A stretch of 16,885 nucleotides of DNA from JAQVUB01 sp033809415. GTDB lineage: Bacteria; Verrucomicrobiota; Lentisphaeria; Oligosphaerales; Oligosphaeraceae. Under the pieces are notes generated by a model. It was not told where the DNA came from. It did no database searches and was given only the letters and a program-made list of their open reading frames with translations. The stretch spans positions 1-16,885 of the forward strand of contig JAPXLT010000076.1 in the NCBI GenBank assembly GCA_033809415.1, given 5' to 3'. A program made the position numbers and the translations under genes. Shown in pieces: positions 5,690-14,188 of the stretch (the first letter of the stretch is position 1; each line of letters opens with the position of its first letter).

Positions 5690-8600
5690 ATGAAGAAGCT
5701 CCTTGAAATACTGCTTGTTTCGCTGTTTGGCGCAGCGGCCGTTGCAGCGGAGTATGCCCTTGAAAACGAACATCTTGCCCTTGAAGTGAATATCACCGGT
5801 GGACGCATTCAGCGTTTGCTGCTCAAGTCTCCGGCGTTGGAACTCACCTCTGGGGAAGGGCTGCTGGGGGATAACTTTTACAATATCCCTGAAGCGAAAT
5901 TTTTCCTGACCGCTCTGCCCTACAAAGTCGGCAGGTCAGCCAATCAACTTCTGCTTTCGGCCAATCATCGCGGCGGTGGCATTGATTTCATGGAGCTTTC
6001 TAAAAAAATTGAGCTGCCACCCGGCGAAACCTCGGTACACGTTCATTATACGTTTCACAATCTCCCGGCTTCCATGGCAGCTGTGGAATACGGTTTCTGG
6101 AGCCATAATTTTATGGGCGTTCCGGGGCAGGAGATAAACTGTTTCTTTCCCTGTATAAATGGAATTACCCTAGTTCCGTCGAAGCGTGCAGAGACGCAAT
6201 GCTACTACAAAAAACCTTCGCGCGGCTGGTTGGGATACGCATTTTCTACCGGCGGTGGTTTGGCAATTACCATGGATTACGCTTTGCTGGATCAATTTTA
6301 CGGCTGGTATGGCAAAGAATGCACTCAGGAATTTTACTTTGACAAATTTAAATTAGCCCAAGATGAAACGCACGAAACCAAGTTGGAATTGATTGCTTTT
6401 CATACGCTTAAAAAGATTTCCGGGGTAGGAGGCGGTTTGGTTGGCGACCTCAGTTTGACGGAACTTGCCAAAGCCGGACTTGGGCACCGGATTATGTTTG
6501 AACTTTACAGCGCCAAAGCGCAAGATGTGCGCTTGGATTTTTCGGTGCGTCGTTTGCGTGATGGCAAGCCGGAAAAATTTGCAGAGCACAAGGTGAAATT
6601 TGCGGCGCCTGCCACCCTTCAAAAGATCGAATTTGACCACAATTTCAAGGTAAGTCCCGCTATTCTTGACATTGAAGTACGCGCTTTTGCACCGGATGGG
6701 AAACTGCTTGCCATCTTTAACGCCCCGCTTGGAATCGATACCACCACGCTCGCCTATAGAATGCTTCCGGAAATCGACCGTAAACAGGAGAAAGGACTTC
6801 AGATTGATTTGAATAAAATCGACAAATCACTTGCGACGGACGGCATTATTTGGACAAAACCATTCGTTGGCGGCAAGCTTTGCATCAGCAGCCTTACCCC
6901 TTACCAAAGTTATGCGGAAGTGGCGAAATTGGCGGCCAGTCTTGATGCGGAACTTTATACTACGATGTACCTTTCTCAAGGCCGTCCCGCCAACGCCAGC
7001 GGCGATTATTTCGGATTGCTTTCCGAGGCTGACATTGCAGATAATATTGATATATTGCTTCAAAAGCCGTGCGATGTAATGCTTATTGCCGGAGTAAACT
7101 TTGATAAACTTTCCGCAGCCCAACGTCAGGAGATTGTTGCCAAGGTGGAAAACGGTTGCGGTCTGGTGCTGATTGGCGTTTCTGGCAAAGCGGCTGAACT
7201 TGCTGCACTCTCGCCGTTTGCACCGTGCGAAGTCAAAAGCTACTCAAAAAAAACGCCGGAAAAAGCTCGCGAAGGCTACTTGTCCACCGCTATTCCGTGG
7301 GCATTGATTCCGGCCACTACATGCGTTCCCTATGATGCAAACGGAGAGATTCACGCGACCGTTGCCGGACTGCCGTACCTTGTGGTGCGAAGTTGCGGCA
7401 AAGGCAAAGTCGCTTCCTTGCCGTGGATTTCTTCAGGGGGGTCGGGACGCATGGTTGGCGGACTTACACCGGACTTGGTATGGCCATTGCCAGAGGCATA
7501 CTATCGCGACTACCCGGAGTGCCACCGACTTTTGCTCGCCAAGATGCTGACCGCTGTGGCCGGGCGCGATGCCGGAATGCGCTTTAGTTCTCTGAAAGCA
7601 GAGTCCGCTCCGGGAAAGTTTACCGTGACGGTCAACCTCGAAGCACTACCCGTAGATGGCAAAGATTGTTCGATTACGCTCTTCACCCGCAATCGCGACG
7701 GCATCGAACTGGCACGGCAGGAGTACCGGTTTACGCCCCAGGGTTCGCAAAGCTTTAAATTGCTTACTCCGGCATGGAACGGTCCGATGATGATAGGTTT
7801 GATTTTGCGCAATGACGCCGGTGAGGTGGTTGACTTTGGCGCGATTGCTGGTCAACGGCTGCCGATGCTTCGCATCCACTCGCTATCAGCGGACAAAGTA
7901 CACTATCAGGAGGGCGAAATGGCGGTTTTTTCTATGAAAGCCGCAGCTGATGAACCCGGCGAAATTCATTGGCAACTTCGCGACGCTTTTGCCCGTACTG
8001 TTCAGGCCGGAAAGACGGCCGCAGCTTCGGAAATGAGCGTCCAAGTGCCGATTGCCAGTTCTCTTTTTTCACGTAATTATACGTTTGTGGCGGAAGCGCA
8101 CCTCAAGGACAAGGTAGTCGACCGTCACTTTATCAAAGTGACCGCCACGCCACGCGATACCGAAAGCATTTGGGAGGATTACCAAGTCGGTCTATGGATA
8201 ACACCGTACAGTTACGATGCCGCACGGCAATTTCTCGATCCAGAGCTTTCTGCGGCGTTTCGTAAAATGTTTGTTACCACTATCATGGGCAATGTGCGCA
8301 ACGTTGACCTGGATTTTGCACTCCGCAACAACTTTACCCCGACAATCTATCATCCCAATGGCACCAGACCATCAGCGGTCAACAAAGAGTATCATAAGAC
8401 GCAAGACAAAATGCTTCTTCAGCGCACTCCTTGCCTCAGTAATCCTGCATTTCGTGCTGAAATGCAGAAAACGTTTGCCGAATTGGGCAAAACATACGCC
8501 GATAAAGGCATCGGTTACTACTGGTTTGGTGATGAACTATCGCTCACTGGGTACTGGAGTTCAGCCGTTGATTTTTGTTTTTCGCCGACTTGCCTTGCCG

Positions 8601-10225
8601 AATTTGCCGGTTTTATGCAAAAGAAATATGGCAGTGTTGAACGCGCCAATGCTCAATGGGACACCAAGTTCAGCGCATTTAGTGAATTTATCCCGGAAAC
8701 GCTGAACGAGGCACGGCAGCACACCGACGGAAATTACAGTGCTTGGGCTGATCATCTTGAATATATGGACTCTTTGCTCACCGAATATGTGGCATTCTTT
8801 ACCGGCTCGAGTGCGTTGCGTGCCGGCGATCCGGCGGCGCGGAGCTTTATTTCCGGTCCGCAAGGCCCGAGTGCTTATGGCGGCAATAATTGGGCACTTC
8901 AAGGTCCAGCTTATAGCGGATTAATGAGTTATTCTTATGGCGGCTTGGAGGAGATTTTGCACAGCTTTGCGCCGGAGACACTTGATTTGCCGTGGATTTT
9001 GGGCTATGCCAACTACGAAGGCAAGGTCTGTTATGAATTGTGGCGTTCCCTGCAACTTCGCGCCAGAGGCGCAATGGCTTTTTCCGCCGCAAGTATGATT
9101 CGCAGTGATTATTCGCTTTCACGAAGCGGAGAAGCCGCCGCCAAATTCTTGCCGGAAATTATGCATGGAATCGGCAAACTTTTTATCAGCGTTTTACGTG
9201 AAGCATCGCCGGAAGTTGAAATCATCTACTCCCAGCCCTCTATTCGTGCGGCATACATCAGTAATCGCGCCAAGGTGCATGAGGAAATCCGGATGCAGTA
9301 TTTGACGCTTTGCCGCAACTTTGGCGTTCCATTTCGATTTACTTCCGAAGCGGAAATCCAAGCCGGACGGCTGGAAAAAGACACTCCCAAACTGCTGATT
9401 TTCCCGGATTCAGCAGCGCTTTCGGATGAAATCTTGACTCAAATCGGAACCTACTTGAAGAGCGGTGGCACGGTGCTTGCCGATGGCGTTTTTGCCGAAA
9501 TGGATGCTTCGTGCCGGGTGCGGCAAGGTCGTATACTTCCTTCGGATGAAAAGTTTCTGCGCCGCGATTCCACTTCGGCGCACTATTTTGATGTATGGCG
9601 TAAGGATGCCGAATGCCGCGAAAGTCAGGAAAATGCCGTCCTTGCTGAGGTTAGAACATGGTTTGGCGGAGTGCTCGCCCGTGCCGGAATCACCCCCCGC
9701 TGCAAATTGGAACTTGCGGATGGCACTACATATCTTGATGGAGAAATCGCCCTTTTCCAAGATGCCCAGCACAATGATTATGTGCTTGCCATCAGCAAAG
9801 AGGCGCAACCGGTGGCGGTGCGTCCGGTCTTTTCCGGTAACTCCGCAACTGCATGCAATGTCCGCCAATGTTCGGAGACACTCAAAAATGACAATCCGCT
9901 TTTGTATGCGTTATTGGCAAAAGATGAAACGCCGGAGTTGGCGTTGAGTGTCTCTGGCAAAGGTCGCAATTTTGTGCTCAAAAGCGATATTCAGTGCTTT
10001 CGTGATACGGTACTTCGTTTGACCGTCCGCAACCAAGCGGGCGAGATTGTGGAACACTATGGTGCGAATCTTACTGCCCGTCAAGGCAAAAATGAATATA
10101 GTCTTGATTTGGCATTGAACGATGCACCTGGTTCATGGAGTGTGGAATTGCGCGACGTCGTGACCGGTCAAAGTGCGACCCGTACGATTGAAGTTAAACA
10201 AAGGACGTCCAAAAACGGTTTTTAA
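5690..10225 (+). CDS. Large secreted multidomain glycoside hydrolase, GH42-like
   Basis: This 1511-residue protein begins with a signal peptide (KKLLEILLVSLFGAAAVAA, likely cut after A20), so it is exported. Residues 21 to about 370 are beta-rich. About 380-520 includes a DVMLIAGVNFDKL segment typical of a GATase1-like fold. About 640-820 looks like Ig or macroglobulin-type beta-sandwiches (SLSADKVHYQEGE). The TIM-barrel part, about 830-1170, has YYWFGDELSLTGY with E949 as candidate acid/base; E1110 (NYEGK) or E1116 (CYELW) are possible nucleophiles. About 1175-1340 resembles the GH42 trimerisation domain (EVEIIYSQPSIRAAYI, then KLLIFPDSAALS and GGTVLADG). A C-terminal sandwich follows. It is coupled to the pseudopilin gene (2-nt gap, weak AGG ribosome site). 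Beta-galactosidase-like activity is only an inference. The TAA stop lies in repeat copy D. Confidence 0.7.
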   Translation: MKKLLEILLVSLFGAAAVAAEYALENEHLALEVNITGGRIQRLLLKSPALELTSGEGLLGDNFYNIPEAKFFLTALPYKVGRSANQLLLSANHRGGGIDFMELSKKIELPPGETSVHVHYTFHNLPASMAAVEYGFWSHNFMGVPGQEINCFFPCINGITLVPSKRAETQCYYKKPSRGWLGYAFSTGGGLAITMDYALLDQFYGWYGKECTQEFYFDKFKLAQDETHETKLELIAFHTLKKISGVGGGLVGDLSLTELAKAGLGHRIMFELYSAKAQDVRLDFSVRRLRDGKPEKFAEHKVKFAAPATLQKIEFDHNFKVSPAILDIEVRAFAPDGKLLAIFNAPLGIDTTTLAYRMLPEIDRKQEKGLQIDLNKIDKSLATDGIIWTKPFVGGKLCISSLTPYQSYAEVAKLAASLDAELYTTMYLSQGRPANASGDYFGLLSEADIADNIDILLQKPCDVMLIAGVNFDKLSAAQRQEIVAKVENGCGLVLIGVSGKAAELAALSPFAPCEVKSYSKKTPEKAREGYLSTAIPWALIPATTCVPYDANGEIHATVAGLPYLVVRSCGKGKVASLPWISSGGSGRMVGGLTPDLVWPLPEAYYRDYPECHRLLLAKMLTAVAGRDAGMRFSSLKAESAPGKFTVTVNLEALPVDGKDCSITLFTRNRDGIELARQEYRFTPQGSQSFKLLTPAWNGPMMIGLILRNDAGEVVDFGAIAGQRLPMLRIHSLSADKVHYQEGEMAVFSMKAAADEPGEIHWQLRDAFARTVQAGKTAAASEMSVQVPIASSLFSRNYTFVAEAHLKDKVVDRHFIKVTATPRDTESIWEDYQVGLWITPYSYDAARQFLDPELSAAFRKMFVTTIMGNVRNVDLDFALRNNFTPTIYHPNGTRPSAVNKEYHKTQDKMLLQRTPCLSNPAFRAEMQKTFAELGKTYADKGIGYYWFGDELSLTGYWSSAVDFCFSPTCLAEFAGFMQKKYGSVERANAQWDTKFSAFSEFIPETLNEARQHTDGNYSAWADHLEYMDSLLTEYVAFFTGSSALRAGDPAARSFISGPQGPSAYGGNNWALQGPAYSGLMSYSYGGLEEILHSFAPETLDLPWILGYANYEGKVCYELWRSLQLRARGAMAFSAASMIRSDYSLSRSGEAAAKFLPEIMHGIGKLFISVLREASPEVEIIYSQPSIRAAYISNRAKVHEEIRMQYLTLCRNFGVPFRFTSEAEIQAGRLEKDTPKLLIFPDSAALSDEILTQIGTYLKSGGTVLADGVFAEMDASCRVRQGRILPSDEKFLRRDSTSAHYFDVWRKDAECRESQENAVLAEVRTWFGGVLARAGITPRCKLELADGTTYLDGEIALFQDAQHNDYVLAISKEAQPVAVRPVFSGNSATACNVRQCSETLKNDNPLLYALLAKDETPELALSVSGKGRNFVLKSDIQCFRDTVLRLTVRNQAGEIVEHYGANLTARQGKNEYSLDLALNDAPGSWSVELRDVVTGQSATRTIEVKQRTSKNGF

Positions 10226-10490
10226 CCACGAAAGGCACGAAAAAGCACGAACTTTTTTAGAGTTGGGTGGTGTGCTGATCGTAACATTCAGAAATTCTAT
10301 CGCCAATTTCCGTCTTTTTTCTCCGACCGATCGGATCGATCTACTTGATCCGTCCGATCCGTCCGATCCGACTGATCAGTCGGAGAAACCAATAGACCAG
10401 ATCACAAATTCGCGTGCCATTCCATCCGTCTGAGCAGCAACCCTATAAAAAATTTTCGTGTCTTTTTGTGTGGTTCGTGGTTAAAAAAAT
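10219..10490 (+). repeat. Composite intergenic repeat, copy D (complete)
   Basis: This 272-bp element fills the gap between the two hydrolase genes. Its left end TTTTTAACCACGAAAGGCAC (from 10219) is an imperfect inverted match to its right end GTGTGGTTCGTGGTTAAAAA (to 10490), with about 26 of 33 bases agreeing. A GATC array lies at 10329-10382. The conserved core is at about 10403-10460 (CACAAATTCGCGTGCCATTC, CATCCGTCTGAGCAGCAACC, CTATAAAAAATTTTCGTG). The left end supplies the TAA stop (10223-10225) of the large GH. No gene is supported within it. Confidence 0.88.
10321..10387 (+). repeat. Six-unit, 9-bp GATC array (copy D), flanked by a dyad
   Basis: GATC occurs at 10329, 10338, 10347, 10356, 10365 and 10374, exactly 9 bp apart, plus an extra one at 10334. 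The array is flanked by CTCCGAC (10321-10327) and GTCGGAG, so the whole block can fold into a hairpin. Unit number, spacing, one GATCTACTT unit and the closing GTCGGAGAAA agree with the array in copy B, although the other units differ. Confidence 0.9.
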
Positions 10491-10526
10491 CCTTTTTGGA
10501 TACGGCCTAAATAAGGGAGTGTTTTT

Positions 10527-12497
10527 ATGTATGGCTATATGGATCCTGTGGTTCCATGCGATGCTATCACAGCGGGCGGCATTGATTTCATGCTTCGCCT
10601 GAAAGCGGAAACCGGCATTCACCGCTTTTTGCAAATCGGCATCGCCACTACAGTGCGCCTGACCGGATACGCCGATGATTCGGTTTATTACGAATTTGCC
10701 GAAAAGCTCCTGAAGATTAAAGAGGAGGCCGCGCAACATGGCATCGAGGTCGGCTGGTGGAGCACGACGCTAAAAACCGGAAATTCCCGCTTTCAGCACA
10801 TCACCGATATTACTGGAAAAGTTTCTCCCATCAGCACTTGCCCGTTGGACAAGGAGTTCGCCGCCGATTTTGCCCGCCGCTGTGCCATTGTGGCGAGAAT
10901 TGCGCGCCCGGCAATGATGCTTCTTGAAGACGATTACCAACTCAGCAATCACCCCGGTTTCCGGCTCGGCTGCTTTTGTCCCTTGCACCTCAAGCGGTTT
11001 GCTCGATATGCCGGACGGGAGTATTCGCGCGAAGAGCTAAATGAAATCTTTTCGGTTTCACCGGTCAAGGAAAAACAGTTGCGTCACGCCTGGGCGCGAA
11101 TGAGTCACGATACCATGCTTGATCTTTCACGCAACCTGCGCACTGAAATCAACCGGGTTTCGCCTGAAACGCGCATTTGGCTCTGCGAACCGGGCACGAC
11201 CGACTTGGATGGCGGACTTTCACGTGACCTACCCGAAGTCCTTGCAGGGGATGGCAACCGCCCCGCAATCCGCATCTTCGGAACGCAATACGGCTCGGAA
11301 GATGTTGGGCGTGATATTCCGGCAAATCTTGCGCATACGATGTATGCAGCAGAGCATCTGCCGGCGGAGTTTGAACTTTTCCATGAATCGGACACCTATC
11401 CGCACAATCGTTATTTCTCCTCGGCGGCGCTGATGGAAAGCATTATGACCGGGGCGATGATGATAGGTTGCGACAATTCACTTTTTATCGGCGGGCAATA
11501 CCTTGATGAACCGCTCGAAGATTTCGGCTATTTTGCAATGTACGCCCGCTGTGTCAAGCGTTGGCGCACGTTGCAGGAATCTTTGCGCGGCGGCACGTTG
11601 GCTGGGCTTCAAATTCCCTATCAACAAAAGTTTGAAGAGCTTTTCGCACGTCCCAGTTGGGAACCCGGCGGCGCTCTCTCCGGATTGCGCAGCTGGGCAC
11701 GGCTGTTGGGACGATTCGGTTTTCCTTATACCACGCTTCCGCAACGGGTCAAAGTGCTGACACGCGCTTTTGTCGACGGCATGAGCGATGCGGAACTTTT
11801 GGAAATTCTTTCAAGTGCAGCGCTCCTTGACGCAGGGGCGGCGGTGGCGGCGGCAGAACGCGGCATGGGGGAACTCCTCGGCGTTCGCGCTATCCTTGGC
11901 GAAACTATCCCGGCGGTGGAAGAGCTGATTCTCCCTGCCGCCGGAATTTCGGCAACACATGGCAAACTCATGTACAACTTTGCCTATGCTCCCAGCGGCA
12001 GCGAAGCGGCGCAATACGCACGAATCGAACTAACAGGAGCGGAGGCGCTGACACTTTATCGCGGACCGAATCAACAAGTACTTCATCCGGGTTTGACCCG
12101 CTTTGTCAATGCACGGGGCGGTCGAGTTGCCGTGCTGGGTTGCAGTAGTGCCAACGCCAGTTCCAACCTCTTCAATCACAGGCGCAAAGCGATTTTTATG
12201 GAACTTTTTGAGTGGCTGAATGGCGAACCCATAGATATAACCGTCGTTGAGGCACCTAATGCGTGGTGCTTGGTCAACAAAAATGCGGAGCGCTTGATTG
12301 TGATGTTGGCTAACCTTTCACCCGATGAAATCATACTTCCAAAATTCAAAGTCGCGCCGCGTTGGCAAACGAGCAATGTCGAAGAATTGGACGAAAACGG
12401 CAATTGGCAGATGTGCGAATCCCATTGGAAGGAGGCAACGCTGCAACTCTCCGGGACTGCCCACTACCTCAAACCGCGTCTCTTTCGCTTGACGTAA
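10527..12497 (+). CDS. Intracellular GH-A-type glycoside hydrolase, family uncertain
   Basis: This 656-residue protein has no signal peptide and should act in the cytoplasm on imported oligosaccharide. The N-terminal part, about 1-350, reads as a TIM barrel. Candidate catalytic acids are E134 in MMLLEDDYQLSNH (strand-end position of the acid/base) and E287 in FELFHESDTYPHNRYFS (position of a nucleophile), followed by SIMTGAMMIG. About 360-560 is alpha/beta and resembles the GATase1-like middle domain of GH42 enzymes. The end, about 580-656, is a small beta-sandwich (RLIVMLANLSPDEIILPKF). The ATG at 10527 has AGGGAG at 10514-10519 with 7-nt spacing. I do not recognise a characterised family, and the residue assignments are inference. 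It may act downstream of the secreted GH. Confidence 0.65.
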   Translation: MYGYMDPVVPCDAITAGGIDFMLRLKAETGIHRFLQIGIATTVRLTGYADDSVYYEFAEKLLKIKEEAAQHGIEVGWWSTTLKTGNSRFQHITDITGKVSPISTCPLDKEFAADFARRCAIVARIARPAMMLLEDDYQLSNHPGFRLGCFCPLHLKRFARYAGREYSREELNEIFSVSPVKEKQLRHAWARMSHDTMLDLSRNLRTEINRVSPETRIWLCEPGTTDLDGGLSRDLPEVLAGDGNRPAIRIFGTQYGSEDVGRDIPANLAHTMYAAEHLPAEFELFHESDTYPHNRYFSSAALMESIMTGAMMIGCDNSLFIGGQYLDEPLEDFGYFAMYARCVKRWRTLQESLRGGTLAGLQIPYQQKFEELFARPSWEPGGALSGLRSWARLLGRFGFPYTTLPQRVKVLTRAFVDGMSDAELLEILSSAALLDAGAAVAAAERGMGELLGVRAILGETIPAVEELILPAAGISATHGKLMYNFAYAPSGSEAAQYARIELTGAEALTLYRGPNQQVLHPGLTRFVNARGGRVAVLGCSSANASSNLFNHRRKAIFMELFEWLNGEPIDITVVEAPNAWCLVNKNAERLIVMLANLSPDEIILPKFKVAPRWQTSNVEELDENGNWQMCESHWKEATLQLSGTAHYLKPRLFRLT

Positions 12498-12789
12498 AAA
12501 AATTTTAGCCCAACTTTCTCACTTTGTTTTCCCTGAAAATATTTTTTCTGGGGCGGCCATGTTTCTGCAAACGCTTTTTTTGTGCCTGTGGGATTTGATT
12601 GTCATGTTTGCAATATGCAGGGAATAAAATAAATTATTGGAAAGCTTGCAACAGATACTTTTTCATACGGGCAAAATATGTTCTTTTGCAAGAAAACAAC
12701 AATCAATGGCTCACCTCAATTAGTCCGTGGCTGATGGCAAGGTGCGGCGGCGTTTCTTGTTCCGAACAGGTTGAATTGGAGTTTTGACC
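12498..12789. other. Intergenic region upstream of the aldolase gene
   Basis: This 292-bp AT-rich gap holds no convincing gene. A hairpin at 12531-12552 (CCCTGAAAA / TTTTCTGGG, one mismatch) follows the hydrolase stop but has no T-tract. Inverted heptamers TGCAAAC (12566-12572) and GTTTGCA (12606-12612) may be operator halves. A promoter-like TTGTCA (12599-12604) lies 17 nt before GAATAA. A 62-codon open frame at 12599-12787 has no ribosome site or recognisable sequence, so I leave it out. Confidence 0.4.
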
Positions 12790-13464
12790 ATGAATCTATA
12801 TATGGAGGAACGCAAGCAGGTTGCCTATTTTATGAGGCGGCTATACCAGCAGTTCCTTACCACTACAAGCGGAGGAAACATTTCCTGCCGTACAAAAGAT
12901 GGAAATATTGCCATTACGGCTTCTCAATCCGACAAGTGCAACCAGTGCGAGGAAACGGTTGGAATTCTCACGCCTGACGGCAAAAATTTGACGCCGGAAC
13001 TGAAGCTCACGATTGAGTCAGGCATGCATTTGGCAATTTATGCGAACCGTCCGGACGTTTCAGCAATTGTCCATGCCCATCCGGTCACGGCCACATTTTT
13101 CTGCACGACAGACGTGCCGCTGAATATGCATTTGACGGCGGAGGCGTATGCCGTGGTCGGTGATGTGATTCGGATACCTTACGCTCTGATGGGTACGCCG
13201 GAACTGGCGCATATTGTGGCTGACAACATGAAAAACTGCGACTGCGGTCTCATGGAAAACCACGGCGTGATCGCCGTCGGAAAAAATCTGCTGGATGCAT
13301 TTGACAAAATGGAACTTTTGGAAAATGCCGCCAAACAGACTCTTTGGTCACAATTTATTCCAACACGCAGCTTGCAGACAGATCAGTTGCTTGAACTGGA
13401 CCGTTTTTGTAATCGGGCACCGGATCAGAAAGATAAGCCGAAAGATAAGCCGCAACACGGGTGA
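12790..13464 (+). CDS. Class II aldolase (L-fuculose/L-rhamnulose-phosphate aldolase type)
   Basis: This 224-residue zinc-dependent aldolase/adducin-domain enzyme would cleave a deoxyketose 1-phosphate, such as L-fuculose 1-phosphate, to dihydroxyacetone phosphate and lactaldehyde. The phosphate-binding TTSGGNIS loop is near residue 28, the catalytic-glutamate segment ESGMHLAIY near 79, zinc ligands in VHAHP, and a further histidine in MENHGVIAVG. These are known family positions seen here in order. Which sugar is used cannot be decided. The ATG at 12790 has TTGGAG at 12776-12781 (8-nt spacing); the in-frame TTG at 12784 is too close to it. The C-terminal tail contains a perfect 12-bp tandem repeat (13429-13452) encoding KDKPKDKP. 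The gene ends just before a strong terminator. Confidence 0.85.
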   Translation: MNLYMEERKQVAYFMRRLYQQFLTTTSGGNISCRTKDGNIAITASQSDKCNQCEETVGILTPDGKNLTPELKLTIESGMHLAIYANRPDVSAIVHAHPVTATFFCTTDVPLNMHLTAEAYAVVGDVIRIPYALMGTPELAHIVADNMKNCDCGLMENHGVIAVGKNLLDAFDKMELLENAAKQTLWSQFIPTRSLQTDQLLELDRFCNRAPDQKDKPKDKPQHG

Positions 13465-13487
13465 ACGGGAATCGGATGACCCGGCAT

Positions 13488-13531
13488 AAAAAAAGCCTAA
13501 ACGGTACTATATGGCACCTTTTAGGCGTTTT
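13488..13531. terminator. Bidirectional intrinsic terminator
   Basis: GCCTAAA (13495-13501) pairs with TTTAGGC (13520-13526), and inner GGT/ACC pairs extend the stem. It is preceded by seven As (13488-13494) and followed by GTTTTT. It therefore works as a terminator on the plus strand for the aldolase gene. It should be even stronger on the minus strand, where it follows a tRNA-Ser 3'-end fragment. Confidence 0.8.
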
Positions 13532-13542
13532 TCTGCTTAAAA

Positions 13543-13559
13543 TGGCGGAGAGGCAGGGA
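13543..13559 (-). other. tRNA-Ser 3'-end fragment, candidate attachment site remnant
   Basis: On the minus strand this reads TCCCTGCCTCTCCGCCA, which is the usual 3' part of a bacterial tRNA-Ser (T-arm end, acceptor strand, discriminator G, CCA). The match stops abruptly within the T-arm, and no other tRNA arm can be found next to it. The terminator follows directly, as it would after a tRNA gene. A lone tRNA 3' end is the usual trace of site-specific integration. No integrase gene is in the window. Confidence 0.5.
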
Positions 13560-13965
13560 AACCCACCAGGCGTTGTTTTTAACCGGTTTCTGCTTGTAAC
13601 TCACTCGTTTCAAAGGGAGTTCGTCTTATTTACCTAATTTTTCCGGGAGGATTTTGAGCCGCTTAAATGCCAAAAAGTGGCAAAGAAAAGACCTCAAATG
13701 GCAAAAAGTGGCAAACGATTTTAGTGTCTGTTTCTGCCTTACTATAAAGCCAGATTTCAAAAAGTTCAATTGGGAGAATTCGCTATCCACACATTGAAAT
13801 TTAGATCAAACATGTTTTGCCGGCATAGTCTCTGTTTTGCCAAATTTCTCCTGAAATTTTCAAAGGCGCCAAAGTCTGAAACTCGATGCCAGCCTCACAA
13901 AAATAGCTCGAACCTTGACCTGAAAAATATGAAATAATGGGCATCAGGATTTATGTTATAGGCCA
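13560..13965. other. Gene-free accessory DNA between tRNA fragment and IS
   Basis: Apart from the repeat pair at 13665-13715, I see no gene, RNA or clear protein remnant on either strand in this 406-bp stretch. It is AT-rich and may be decayed mobile-element sequence. Confidence 0.5.
13665..13715. repeat. Pair of 20-bp direct repeats with TGCCA/TGGCA dyad
   Basis: AAATGCCAAAAAGTGGCAAA (13665-13684) and AAATGGCAAAAAGTGGCAAA (13696-13715) differ at one base and are 31 bp apart, close to three helical turns. The first contains a perfect TGCCA-N5-TGGCA dyad. They could be protein-binding sites or iteron remnants, but no gene nearby supports either. Confidence 0.6.
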
Positions 13966-13974
13966 GCATTTTAT
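13966..13974. repeat. Target-site duplication, left copy
   Basis: The 9-bp GCATTTTAT directly abuts the left inverted end of the IS and is repeated exactly at 16741-16749. The shared match runs on for CA by chance or because the IS end starts with CA. Confidence 0.8.
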
Positions 13975-13991
13975 CAATAATTGGGAAAACC
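13975..13991 (+). repeat. IS left terminal inverted repeat
   Basis: CAATAATTGGGAAAACC matches the inward-read right end at 13 of 17 positions, with the core GGAAAA identical. Confidence 0.75.
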
Positions 13992-14023
13992 TGAGGATAA
14001 TTATATTCAATATTCTGTATTTC

Positions 14024-14062
14024 AGCCACTTGCGGTTTAAAACACCCCAAGTGGCTTTTTTT
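14024..14062 (+). terminator. Intrinsic terminator near the IS left end
   Basis: AGCCACTTG (14024-14032) pairs perfectly with CAAGTGGCT (14048-14056) and is followed by seven Ts (14056-14062). It points inward and would stop outside transcripts from reaching the transposase genes, a common IS safeguard. A further imperfect inverted repeat follows at about 14079-14118. Confidence 0.8.
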
Positions 14063-14159
14063 GCTATTACCTCGTTTACAAGCATAACCACTTGATTAAT
14101 ACAAGTTGAACCGCTTGCATATATTTTTTCCCGGCCTCCTTTATTTTTTATGGAATCAT

Positions 14160-14188
14160 TTGACAACAAGATATTTGCGCATTATATT
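14160..14188 (+). promoter_or_regulatory. Promoter of the IS genes
   Basis: A perfect -35 TTGACA (14160-14165), a 17-nt spacer and -10 TATATT (14183-14188, five of six consensus bases) form one of the best sigma-70-type promoters in the window. The start point would be at about 14194-14196, inside the palindrome that follows. Confidence 0.8.

Noticed and set aside
10173..10433. 86-codon frame containing FNHERHEKARTF
   Set aside because: This is the translated CACGAA repeat end of copy D, overlapping the end of the large GH gene.
13465..13974. Intact tRNA-Ser gene on the minus strand
   Set aside because: Only the 3' terminal block matches; no anticodon arm, D-arm or 5' acceptor strand can be paired with it.
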